Shown: piece after piece, positions 41,585 through 49,294 of the stretch | How the letters are laid out: the number at the start of each line of letters is the position of its first letter | Position numbering within the stretch: position 1 is the first letter of the stretch | Assembly (NCBI GenBank): GCA_964362305.1 | Contig: CAYIDY010000001.1 | Span: 7,287 to 71,286 of the forward strand | Direction: 5' to 3' | Origin: UBA10103 sp964362305 | Lineage (GTDB): Bacteria > Patescibacteriota > Minisyncoccia > Phycocordibacterales > UBA2100 | DNA: 64,000 nucleotides | Position numbers and translations under genes: made by a program | Notes under the pieces: generated by a model | Told to the model about the DNA's origin: nothing | Databases searched by the model: none | The model's input: only the letters and a program-made list of their open reading frames with translations

Positions 41585-44320
41585 TTACCGAATCTCAAAC
41601 GCGTCAACGAATGGGAAGAATAGCTTGTACCAGTTTGGCTCAGATGAGCTGACGGTATCGTTTTTCTTCTTGTTCGAAGTTGCCTTGAAGATTGGCGCTG
41701 GTGCGTTCACGTCTTTGAGAAGAACCTGTGTGCCACTCTTTTTGCCGGTGAGCGCTTTGCCAGGGAACGACTTCGGCAGGTTTGTTCCGACTTCTTCGTA
41801 CGCAGGGTTGACGGTGCCTGGTGACGCTTGGTAGCGACTCTTGAAGGCATTGATTTCACCGAGCTGTTGTTCTGAGAGTCCGAATGAATCTCCGTTTACA
41901 CAGTAGAGGTCGTTTATTTTGCGCTGCGTCGTGTAGTACACGTGCCCTGTTGGCTCTTCAATTCCCCACGGAGTGAGAACTTCGCTTGAGTACTTTGCCT
42001 GGAAGCGTTTGACCGCAGCGACCGTGATGTAGTCGTAGATGCCAGTGACATCGAGTGCCTCACCTTCCCATGCGTTCAGGAAGCCTTGCAAATCTTTCAC
42101 ATCATCCATGTCCACTGGCTTTCCGACCTTCATGTAGCTCTGAAGCAGAGGCACACACTGAGGGCCATCGTTCACTGCTACCACGTCCGACTTTTCATCG
42201 ACAGAGACATCAACCGAGTCCGTCGCGGGGTCGAGCGGTTGTGGGTATATGTAGATTGATTCGTTCTTGAAGCCGGTGAGTTTTGCTGTGTTGTTGTACA
42301 CGCCGTATGGAATGCCGGTGTTGTATTCAACGGTGTAGTTTACGGTAATTTCTTCCCCATCTTTAATCGTGTTCAAGACCCAGTGACGAGCAAACACGCG
42401 GTTGCCATCCGGCCCCTTCAAGGTGTCTGCAAGCTTTGCGCGATAGATTGCACCACCACCTTTGTTATTCTTCACAACGATTTTGTAATCAACTTTTGCT
42501 GGAGCCGATGCCTTCACAATACTTGCTGTCTTTTCAATCGTGACATTTGGATTTGAGATATAGCCTCCAGGAGCGCCTCCTCCAGCCTCCGCTGTGCCTA
42601 CGAGAATCTGTCCAGCGATTTGCGTCAATGGATCCGAGCCGGAGCCTGCAGGGTCTGGACCGAAGACGAGGTTTCCTTTCCAGTCACCCGAAACGGTGAA
42701 GAGGGCAAAAATCCAGTCTTGACCAATAATCGTTTGATTTAGAACGTTGAGAATCTGCACAAATGCATTTGCGTCTCCCGTTTTAATCTTTGCTGCTGCG
42801 CCCGCAGCTGCGTTGTTGCCTGTTGTTGCTTCAACAATCGCATTGTTCAAGACCTTCGCGTAGTTGGTCGTTGATGCATGAACTCCGCGTACTCCCGCGC
42901 GACTTTCATTCGTTCCCGCGCCACAGATAATTTCTCCATAGCTTGTCTTTTCGCGAGAGAATCCATCAGGAAGACGCACAACATTACCCTGCCATGCACC
43001 TCCTACGTTCACTATGAAGCACACTGGTGCACCAATTTGGTTTACGAAGTTCATCGCGACGGAGTCAGAGTTTGCCTGGCCTGTTTGAATCTGTGCCTGC
43101 TCTTGTGTTGAAGATGCCGATGCGGTATTCGAGCCAGAGAGTGCATTTGCAGTTCCGTTGTTTGTTACATCAGCGGTGTTGTCCGCATTAAGCGAGCTTC
43201 GAGGGCCAAACTTCGAACCGGTTGAAAGCGTTCTGAAGAAGTTTGCGTCAGGAAGCACGATGTTTCCGTCCAAGTTCCCTTGATTCGCCATAAGAATAAT
43301 CATGTAGCGCGAATCAACAATCTGTAGGTTTCCGAAGTTTACGATTCCACCAAACGCACTCGCGTTACCGGTGTCCACTGAGGCAACGCCTGAATCAGAT
43401 GTAGATGTGTTTGTCCCTGTGCCCGCACGCACAACAAGATCATTTGTTACTTCTGCACTCTGATCGGTGATGATGTTTAGGACTGCATCGGCTAGAGAAC
43501 AACCAGAAAGTGAACATCCTCCCACGTCGCTCGCGAGGTTGTTGAACATGTTCATAATGCGGTCGGTAAAGTCGAGTTCTGTCGAGAGTGGGTTCTTCAA
43601 AAAGAGGAGTGAGCCTTGAGAATTTGTGACGGCCACGTTGAAGAGTGAGATGAGGTACCCGAATGCATCTGCATTTCCTGTTTTAACCGATGCGCCACTG
43701 TCCTGACTTTGCGCTTCGTTTTCGCCAGTTTCAGCTACAGATTCGCCTTCGTTCTCCATCACCAAGTCCTGTGTCGTTTGAACGACGACTGGCGGGGGCT
43801 TCACGATGTATTTGTCACAATGCGGCTGCCAGCTTTTTTGACACAAGAGGATGTACCATGTTGGCGGTTTGCCAAACGGATACGTTGTTCCAACCGGCAT
43901 GATGTCAGAGCTTGTTGTGTTTGCACTGTTGGTAGCTGTCGTGTCAGACGATGCGTTGCCTGTCACAACTTCTGCCGGAGCCGGGTCAGTTACTGCCGGC
44001 GGGTCTTCTGTAGCATTTGAACTGTCACCGTTCTCGCCTGTTCCCGCAGGCTCTGTTGAAGTCTGTGAGTCTCCATTTTCGCCGTCTTGTGGCGCGGTGT
44101 CGGGAGCAGGGCTTCCATCGTTTCCATCAGTACCGTCGGTTGCATTCGTATTCTCTGTAGGTGTCGGTTCCGGCGTTGGCGTCGTTTCTACAACGGGTGC
44201 TGGTTCACTCGCCTCTTGAGCATACGAAGCGGCAACCGGCCAGAGTGGACTTATTGCGAGATGCACTGCAAGTGCTATCGCGAAATTCCGAAGCCAAAAT
44301 GTTTTTAAATCTTTTGTCAT
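41585..44320 (-). CDS. Large secreted repeat protein with DUF11-like and wall-binding-like domains
   Basis: 911 residues from ATG 44320 (GTG at 44329 is an alternative). A signal peptide (about 1-36, ending ASYAQE) is followed by a Pro/Thr/Glu/Asn-rich linker to about 150. At least four repeats centred on KTGNADAFGYLISLFN, DTGNASAFGGIVNFGN, QTGQANSDSVAMNFVN and KTGDANAFVQILNVLN lie between about 200 and 600, each roughly 100 residues apart. A DUF11-like domain (VTIEKTASIVKASAPAKVDY onward) spans about 605-700. A PG-binding-like domain (FQAKYSSEVLTPWGIEEPTG) is at about 735-830. The repeat pattern suggests a beta-solenoid-like stalk. It is likely wall-attached, with a structural or adhesive role. 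Confidence 0.82.
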   Translation of the reverse strand: MTKDLKTFWLRNFAIALAVHLAISPLWPVAASYAQEASEPAPVVETTPTPEPTPTENTNATDGTDGNDGSPAPDTAPQDGENGDSQTSTEPAGTGENGDSSNATEDPPAVTDPAPAEVVTGNASSDTTATNSANTTSSDIMPVGTTYPFGKPPTWYILLCQKSWQPHCDKYIVKPPPVVVQTTQDLVMENEGESVAETGENEAQSQDSGASVKTGNADAFGYLISLFNVAVTNSQGSLLFLKNPLSTELDFTDRIMNMFNNLASDVGGCSLSGCSLADAVLNIITDQSAEVTNDLVVRAGTGTNTSTSDSGVASVDTGNASAFGGIVNFGNLQIVDSRYMIILMANQGNLDGNIVLPDANFFRTLSTGSKFGPRSSLNADNTADVTNNGTANALSGSNTASASSTQEQAQIQTGQANSDSVAMNFVNQIGAPVCFIVNVGGAWQGNVVRLPDGFSREKTSYGEIICGAGTNESRAGVRGVHASTTNYAKVLNNAIVEATTGNNAAAGAAAKIKTGDANAFVQILNVLNQTIIGQDWIFALFTVSGDWKGNLVFGPDPAGSGSDPLTQIAGQILVGTAEAGGGAPGGYISNPNVTIEKTASIVKASAPAKVDYKIVVKNNKGGGAIYRAKLADTLKGPDGNRVFARHWVLNTIKDGEEITVNYTVEYNTGIPYGVYNNTAKLTGFKNESIYIYPQPLDPATDSVDVSVDEKSDVVAVNDGPQCVPLLQSYMKVGKPVDMDDVKDLQGFLNAWEGEALDVTGIYDYITVAAVKRFQAKYSSEVLTPWGIEEPTGHVYYTTQRKINDLYCVNGDSFGLSEQQLGEINAFKSRYQASPGTVNPAYEEVGTNLPKSFPGKALTGKKSGTQVLLKDVNAPAPIFKATSNKKKNDTVSSSEPNWYKLFFPFVDAFEIR

Positions 44321-44379
44321 AATGCGCACGTTTAATTTGTTTTACTCTTTATCCCTAATAAATACTTTGTAATCTCACT

Positions 44380-44480
44380 TTCCCTCCTAATGAGACCCCG
44401 CGTTTGAATTTAATCGGAGACTCATGAGAGGGAGGAAGCGCCGTGCGGCTCTTCCTCACCGTCTCAATTCTTTTTTTTCG
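44380..44480. terminator. Hairpin downstream of the Gly-rich surface-protein gene
   Basis: Within this gap an inverted repeat GAGGAAG-x-GCCG-CAC-GGC-x-CTTCCTC (minus strand) is centred near 44443. The rest of the 197-bp gap holds an A/T-rich upstream region for the 911-residue gene, with AGGAGGGAAA near 44390. Confidence 0.5.
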
Positions 44481-44517
44481 CTTTCGCGTCGAAAAGAACA
44501 TCACTCGAGCGAGTGAA

Positions 44518-45402
44518 CTATCGAGTTACGCGGACCATCGTCGTGTTCATGACGTTGATCGAGCCTGACTCTGAGTGAGCAGCACCTGTGCGAACTTCGC
44601 CTCCGAGAGCACCTGCTCCACCGTCTGCGCTTCCGCCCTGACCTGCGTCACCACCAACTGCTTCGCCGTTGGAACCGAGGTCCCATTCACAGCCACAGCG
44701 TTCTTCGTCGTCGCTTCCGACTTCTGCAGAACCGCCTCGGCCGCCGTCGCCAGCTGTACCACCGTTGCCACCTTCGCTGCCCTTAGCTTTGTTGTCGCCA
44801 GTGTCAGCCTTAGCTTCGGTTTCGTTCTCGATTTCACCTGAGTTGTACACTTTGATGGTGACAGAGTTGTCAACATCGCGGCGGAACCAAGGTGGAATAC
44901 AAGCACAGTCGTTCTCGTCTTCTTCACAGCCACAGCCTTCTACTACGATATCAACGTTGTTGAGCTCGTTTGCAGAACCTGCCTCTGCTGTTGCGTTGCC
45001 CGTTACAACGTAGCCGCCGTTTCCAGCGTCGCCGCCGTGTGCGCTGCCACCTGTACCGCCATTGCCTCCTTCTGCTGACGAGTCAGTGCTTGAACCACAC
45101 TCACCACACCAGCTCATACCACCGTCAACCTCAGCGCGACCGCCTTTTCCGCCGTCGCCTGCTGTGCCGCCGTTGCCGCCGTAGCTTCCGCCAGCGTAGT
45201 TGTCGCCAGTGTCAGCCTTTGCTGTCGTCGTGTTCGAAATCGAACCCGAGTTTGATACTTTGATGTATACCGAGTTGTCCTCTTCAGAACCTCCCCAGTC
45301 GCCACCACATTCGTTCTCACATGCGCTAGCTGTGCCAGCGAATGCAAATGCCAATGCAGAAACCGCGAGGGTTGCTACACCGAATTTCATTGAGTTTGTC
45401 AT
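44518..45402 (-). CDS. Secreted Gly/Asp-rich protein made of two tandem repeats
   Basis: About 294 residues from ATG 45402. The reading frame is open to 45552, with other starts at 45423 and 45390, but a signal peptide (MKFGVATLAVSALAFAFAGT then ASA) fits best here. Two repeats of about 125 residues follow, each beginning DNSV-x-IKV-x-NSG-x-I, then KADTGDN, a run of GGNGGTAGDGG, a Cys-containing acidic segment and a TGNA- or TGAA-type close. About a dozen Cys could form disulfides. The composition suggests a secreted, possibly Ca-binding or filament-forming protein. It follows the long non-coding region at 45403-46245. Confidence 0.78.
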   Translation of the reverse strand: MTNSMKFGVATLAVSALAFAFAGTASACENECGGDWGGSEEDNSVYIKVSNSGSISNTTTAKADTGDNYAGGSYGGNGGTAGDGGKGGRAEVDGGMSWCGECGSSTDSSAEGGNGGTGGSAHGGDAGNGGYVVTGNATAEAGSANELNNVDIVVEGCGCEEDENDCACIPPWFRRDVDNSVTIKVYNSGEIENETEAKADTGDNKAKGSEGGNGGTAGDGGRGGSAEVGSDDEERCGCEWDLGSNGEAVGGDAGQGGSADGGAGALGGEVRTGAAHSESGSINVMNTTMVRVTR

Positions 45403-45550
45403 ATATTTTAATGTGTTTAACATTTTTTTAAGTTCTGATAACCTCCCGATTTTCATTGTGCCTCCGTACGGACGGCGCAATGTAATTTCAGAGCTTCGAC
45501 CTTTTGTGAACATGCCTCCCGAGCGATTGAGCTCGTTTCGCCTGCAGTCC

Positions 45551-45585
45551 ACGGCGCGGTCCCTCGGGAGGAGGGATCGCGCCGT
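45551..45585. other. 15-bp hairpin
   Basis: ACGGCGCGGTCCCTC and GAGGGATCGCGCCGT pair over 15 bp (one G-T wobble) around GGGAG. It lies about 150 nt upstream of the Gly-rich gene and has no T run on either strand, so it is not a standard terminator. Confidence 0.75.
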
Positions 45586-45697
45586 ATACTTCAGCGCTCG
45601 CCTCCCAAAGAACTCGTAACAAAACAGCAGACCGCCTTAAAGACGTTCTGCTTTCCAACACGAATAAATACGTTTGTAGATGCGGTCATGAAATAAC

Positions 45698-45855
45698 CGC
45701 TGGTTTCCCTTGGTGCATCGAGCCGTAAGGCGCCGATGTCTTTACTGGTTTCCCTTGTGCTGGAGTCTTTGGCTCAAACATCAACCGCAACAACGTGATG
45801 AGAGCCCTGACTTTAACCAAAACTACTTCAAACAAAGAAGTCCGCTGATTTCCCT
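45698..45855 (-). repeat. Three copies of an AGGGAAAYCAGC motif
   Basis: On the minus strand AGGGAAATCAGCGG (near 45855-45842), AAGGGAAACCAGTAAAG and AAGGGAAACCAGCGG (near 45713-45697) recur. Copies one and three are followed by short hairpins (ACTTC/GAAGT; GCGGT/ACCGC), and a CATCG...CGATG stem lies between copies two and three. A fourth copy lies inverted at 46118-46130. Confidence 0.7.
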
Positions 45856-46067
45856 ACACACAATCGCGAGAGCGTTTGTGTGAATTCGTTTTCCGCGGCG
45901 CACGCGACTAAACGATGGAGGAATTATCTCGCACGAATCAAGAGTGTCAATGAATATACCTGTGAATTGCGCATTGCAATTCTCGTGTGACAACTTGTCA
46001 ATCATGTGTCGGAAATTTCTTGACACCGAAATTCTTCACTTTATCGAAAAAGAGGAAAGAGGTTTGG

Positions 46068-46237
46068 TATACTTGCCTTTCATTGACGTATACGGACTTC
46101 AGGTGGGCCCGAAACCTAGGGAAACCAGCGTAAAGCTGATGGCTTTGGGCCCGCCTGACATCCTTATTACTTTTACAAAAGAACTGCGAGCAAGGTTTTC
46201 TATCACACGTCGCGGGCATGTCTACCCGCGACGTGTG
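46068..46237 (+). ncRNA. Candidate structured RNA (no known family recognised)
   Basis: An extended -10 promoter, TGG-TATACT (box 46068-46073), predicts a start near 46080. The transcript would form a 12-bp closing stem between TCAGGTGGGCCC (46099-46110) and GGGCCCGCCTGA (46147-46158). Inside lie the AGGGAAACCAGCG motif (46118-46130) and a CAGC-GTAAA-GCTG hairpin. A second 13-bp hairpin follows at 46204-46237. No -35 box and no T run are seen, so the ends are approximate and independent transcription is inference. Confidence 0.45.
46204..46237 (-). terminator. Terminator hairpin after the EF-hand-like surface protein gene
   Basis: CACACGTCGCGGG and CCCGCGACGTGTG form a perfect 13-bp stem with an 8-nt loop, 8 nt beyond the stop codon at 46246. 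T run absent. It may serve both strands. Confidence 0.65.
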
Positions 46238-46245
46238 TTGTAATA

Positions 46246-47439
46246 CTATCTTCCGAACACGCGCCTGAAGAAAGTGGTCACTGGTTCCCACAATCGGTTA
46301 AGAGAGCGCGTCGCTGTCTCTCCTGCAGCCGCCGTCTGAGTCTCTTTCGATGCACTTCCAACTTCCTTCTCATCAACTTTCTTATTCTTATCCGGAATCG
46401 AAGGTGTCGCTGGTACGCCGGGACGAGACGGTGTCGAGGGTGCAGTTATTTCAACCTTTGTCTTGGCAATCGTCTCCGCTTCTTCGCTTGTAAGAGGGAA
46501 TTCTTTGGTCAATTTGCAGTAAATCTCATTTGCTTTTTTACGCGTAGTTAGATACACGAAGCCAGTAGACTTTGTTACCCCCCAGGGCGCAAGAATATCT
46601 GCCGCATACTTTGTCTGGAACACGTGCACAGCAGCAATTGTTTGCGCACCGTATATACCATCAACTTCAAGAGCTGCGCCTTCAGACTCATTGAGAAGAC
46701 TCTGCAAACGCTTAACCTGTTCCGCGTCGTTATTCGCGCCTGGCTTTATGAACGCTGTGAGGTACATGTCGCACGATGCAACCATTTCGAGCGTTGAGCT
46801 AGCCGACGTTGTCTCTGTAGTCGTCGCTGCTGTAGAACTTGCTGAACCACCGCCACCGCCTCCTCCTCCACCTGATGCTGAGTTTGTTTCGTCATTATCA
46901 GACGCGCTCGAACAGCCGGGGTCATTCATGTCTTTCAAACCGTCACCATCATTGTCGACACTGTCTTCACATGCCGGTGCTGGCCCGCCACTGTTTCCAC
47001 CTGAGCCTCCTCCAGAACCGCCACCGTTGTCTCCTCCTCCGTTTCCACCTCCTCCTGTAGTGTTTGATTCATCGTTGTCGGTAGAACCAGAACATCCTGG
47101 GTCCGCGCTATCTACAAGTCCATCACTATCGTTATCAATTCCATCTGCACACGCTGGAGTTGAACCACCTCCACCGCCGCCGCCTCCACCTTCACATCCC
47201 GAGGCGTCAAAGCCTTGCGGAATCGGGAGACCATTTGCCATTAATTGAGCAAAAATCTCACAATTTATTTCAGAAGCCGAAGGAGTGTCTGGACTAACAT
47301 TCACATCAACTTCAGGCATTGGGACGTCAACATTGACGTCCGGAACCTGCGCGTAGGCAAGTCCAGTCCCAAACAAAACACTTGCACCAACGAGAAGTCC
47401 GATTGAAGCAAGTTGCGCACGTCTTACAAACATAAGCAA
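46246..47439 (-). CDS. Secreted protein with Asp-rich Ca-binding-like repeats and wall-binding-like domain
   Basis: 397 residues: signal peptide (about 1-30, ending AYAQ), then two DNDSDGLVDSADPGCSGSTD-type units (DGIDNDSDG; DSVDNDGDG), which resemble thrombospondin type 3/EF-hand calcium loops, separated by long Gly/Ser/Asn linkers. At about 225-315 is a PG-binding-like domain with FQTKYAADILAPWGVTKSTG and VYLTTRKKANEIYCKL, clearly homologous to the one in the 911-residue protein. A Lys/Glu/Thr tail follows. Two possible promoters with TTGACA lie in the 190 nt upstream. Role: wall-associated surface protein. Confidence 0.82.
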   Translation of the reverse strand: MLMFVRRAQLASIGLLVGASVLFGTGLAYAQVPDVNVDVPMPEVDVNVSPDTPSASEINCEIFAQLMANGLPIPQGFDASGCEGGGGGGGGGSTPACADGIDNDSDGLVDSADPGCSGSTDNDESNTTGGGGNGGGDNGGGSGGGSGGNSGGPAPACEDSVDNDGDGLKDMNDPGCSSASDNDETNSASGGGGGGGGGSASSTAATTTETTSASSTLEMVASCDMYLTAFIKPGANNDAEQVKRLQSLLNESEGAALEVDGIYGAQTIAAVHVFQTKYAADILAPWGVTKSTGFVYLTTRKKANEIYCKLTKEFPLTSEEAETIAKTKVEITAPSTPSRPGVPATPSIPDKNKKVDEKEVGSASKETQTAAAGETATRSLNRLWEPVTTFFRRVFGR

Positions 47440-47631
47440 TTTAATATTTAATAACTAAATAAAAAGACCATTCCGTCCGTAAGAGTATTCCGACTGAGGT
47501 TCATGTCAACAAGAATCCGACCAATTTCGCGGATTTAACACGTGTGAACTATATGTCAAACTTACTTTCACACACTGAGGAATGGCATGATGGCACTGTC
47601 CTTTAACGATACCATTCCGTCGTAATGTCCA
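47440..47631 (-). promoter_or_regulatory. Upstream region with two possible TTGACA promoters and a 7-bp hairpin
   Basis: On the minus strand, TTGACA-16-TAAATC and TTGACA-16-TACTCT occur in tandem upstream of the surface-protein gene at 47439. Nearer the YibE/F stop, GGAATGG/CCATTCC arms (about 47580-47616) may terminate that transcript. Confidence 0.5.
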
Positions 47632-48810
47632 TTACGTGTGATTATGGTGGTGCCTGTCGCGACTTGTCCAATTGATATTTTCTCCCTTCCCACCTTCCGA
47701 AGTCTGTTGTCCTTTATCAGACAGAACATGTTCGTCCTTTACAAGCATAAGGACAGCTATTGCCGTGGTTATAGGTACTACCAATATCACTCCTATTGAA
47801 CCCACAAGTATGCGCACAATCTCAGCCGCGAAGATTTCCCTGTTCAGCATCTCAATGACATCAAGGCTCGCGGTGCCGTAGAAAAGAAGGAGTAGTGGAA
47901 GGGCAGCGCCAACATAGGCAATGGCAAGTGTATTCACCAATGCGCCAATATGTTCTCTTCCCATTCGCAGCGCCCTAACGTAAATTGCTTTTCGAGTCAT
48001 CGTTTTTCCTGCTCGTTGAAGCTCCTCCACCGCGACGGACTGTCCAATCGCGGCATCATAGAGAACGCCAAGTAGACCGATGATGATGCCGCCAAGGAGG
48101 AGGCCTGCTAGGTCAATCTTGCCCCTAGAATTAAAGTGCAAATACGTCGCTTCTTCAGCTGAAAATCCACTTAACTTTGTCCAGTGTATTGAGAGGTACG
48201 CAAGAATTCCCGTAAACATAATTGTTGCGACCATCCCAAGAACTGCCGTAGTGGTCATGCGGCTCACACCATGCGTAACGTACGCCCCAACGAGCACGAT
48301 GAACGAGGCAGTTCCAACCGCAATAAGTACCGGCGAGTAACCCGCAAGTACACCGGGAAGTAGTACGAAAACGATCACAAAAAGACTGAGAATGAGCGAC
48401 AGAAGCCCTCGAATCCCTTGTATTCCGCCCAAAATGAGTGTGATGGCCACGAAGAGCCCGAGAAGGATTAGGAGTGCTGGGATTCGGTAGGGCTCTTTTA
48501 CCGTGTAGTAGTCCACGTTATCAAGCTCGTTGACAGTATGCCCTAGATAAAATACATCACCCGTTTCAAGAGAAAGATAGTCATTTTCGACAAGAATTTC
48601 TTTTCCTGCCTCTTCCCCATCCAGAACCTCTACACGAATCGTCTGGTATTGCGTGGGCGTATCCGTTCCTGGAATAAGCGCCGTTTCTTCGCTCTCTATA
48701 CTGATGACCCGAGCCTTCATTACGGAGACCGCATCCTCGACTAATGCCTGGGCTGAAGTACTGATCGGAACTAGGAGGAGAAGCGCCAGCAGCACATTAG
48801 ATAAACGCAT
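47632..48810 (-). CDS. YibE/F-like multi-pass membrane protein
   Basis: About 392 residues from ATG 48810. A signal-like helix (RLSNVLLALLLLVPISTSAQ) is followed by an extracytoplasmic beta domain (about 25-115) and eight or so membrane helices with GGIQGIRGLLSLILSLFVIV and GLLGVLYDAAIGQSVAVEEL, the YibE/F signature. The C-terminus is His-rich (RDRHHHNHT), which may bind metal. Function of the family is unknown. A TATAGT box ends 6 nt before this ATG. It starts 8 nt from the end of the Fur-family gene, so it may also be read through from it. Confidence 0.88.
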   Translation of the reverse strand: MRLSNVLLALLLLVPISTSAQALVEDAVSVMKARVISIESEETALIPGTDTPTQYQTIRVEVLDGEEAGKEILVENDYLSLETGDVFYLGHTVNELDNVDYYTVKEPYRIPALLILLGLFVAITLILGGIQGIRGLLSLILSLFVIVFVLLPGVLAGYSPVLIAVGTASFIVLVGAYVTHGVSRMTTTAVLGMVATIMFTGILAYLSIHWTKLSGFSAEEATYLHFNSRGKIDLAGLLLGGIIIGLLGVLYDAAIGQSVAVEELQRAGKTMTRKAIYVRALRMGREHIGALVNTLAIAYVGAALPLLLLFYGTASLDVIEMLNREIFAAEIVRILVGSIGVILVVPITTAIAVLMLVKDEHVLSDKGQQTSEGGKGENINWTSRDRHHHNHT

Positions 48811-48817
48811 AGTGACA

Positions 48818-49228
48818 CTATACGACACGCGAACAGGTGTGGCATGATCCAAAAAACTCGAGTGTGTGCTCAGAAATTGTTGCGAAGTGCGTCGATTTAC
48901 TTAATGCAAGAGTCTCTGCTGCGGAAAAATCGCATCCGGGTAATTCGTCTATAAGACCGCATTGCGTGCACACGACATGGTGATGATGCGTACCCTCTGC
49001 CGATTCATATCGTGTGGGACCATTCTTCAAATGAACCTCGCGCGCGAGTCCGTGTTCTATAAATGACTGCAGTCCTCTGTATACGGTCACCAAGTCAGTA
49101 GCATTTATATCATTGTGAAGTTCTTCAACCGTCATAGGGCCTTCTCCTTTTCGTAGTGCGTTGAGAAGTGCAATACGCGACGGAGTCGCCTTTAATGAGG
49201 CATTTTTAAGAGTCTCTTTGGTTGACAT
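48818..49228 (-). CDS. Fur-family metal-dependent repressor
   Basis: 136 residues with an N-terminal winged helix (KATPSRIALLNALRKGEGPM; ATDLVTVYRGLQSFIEHGLA) and a C-terminal dimerisation/metal domain: HHHHVVCTQCG and SCHTC give the structural zinc CxxC pair, and His residues lie at HTLEFFGSC and in the THHHH stretch. Fur, Zur and PerR cannot be separated from sequence alone; the adjacent ZIP transporter favours zinc or iron uptake control. It is divergent from the ZIP gene across a palindrome that probably is its operator. Confidence 0.92.
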   Translation of the reverse strand: MSTKETLKNASLKATPSRIALLNALRKGEGPMTVEELHNDINATDLVTVYRGLQSFIEHGLAREVHLKNGPTRYESAEGTHHHHVVCTQCGLIDELPGCDFSAAETLALSKSTHFATISEHTLEFFGSCHTCSRVV

Positions 49229-49250
49229 AGCTTATCCACTGTATACCAAA

Positions 49251-49265
49251 TGCAAATCGTTTGCA
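49251..49265. promoter_or_regulatory. Probable Fur/Zur-type operator
   Basis: TGCAAA-TCG-TTTGCA is a perfect inverted repeat between the divergent Fur-family and ZIP genes. It overlaps the likely ZIP -35 element (TTGCAA, 49261-49266), which is 16 nt from TATAGT (49283-49288), so a bound repressor would block that promoter. It also lies 23 nt from the repressor's own start, allowing autoregulation. Confidence 0.65.
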
Positions 49266-49294
49266 ATTAGAACCTGGCTGTGTATAGTGTTCAT

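Larger units (their letters stand above)
45403..46245. other. 843-bp non-coding, hairpin-rich region between surface-protein genes
   Basis: No credible coding frame; short ORFs here have no protein-like composition. It contains a 15-bp hairpin (45551-45585), three minus-strand copies of a conserved AGGGAAACCAGC-like motif each next to a stem-loop (45698-45716, 45745-45760, 45843-45855), one plus-strand copy inside a stable structure (46099-46158) and a 13-bp hairpin (46204-46237). It could be a long structured 5' leader of the gene starting at 45402, one or more small RNAs, or both. Confidence 0.7.

Noticed and set aside
45740..45765. Cyclic-di-GMP-I riboswitch, suggested by GCACAAGGGAAACC
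   Set aside because: The essential second half (tetraloop receptor partners, GCAAAGCC and the GGUAGGUAGCGGGG-type P1b part) is absent, and the copies vary freely around the core.
45690..45860. CRISPR array from the repeated AGGGAAACCAGC motif
   Set aside because: The repeats are short, imperfect and unevenly spaced, one copy is inverted, and no cas gene is near.
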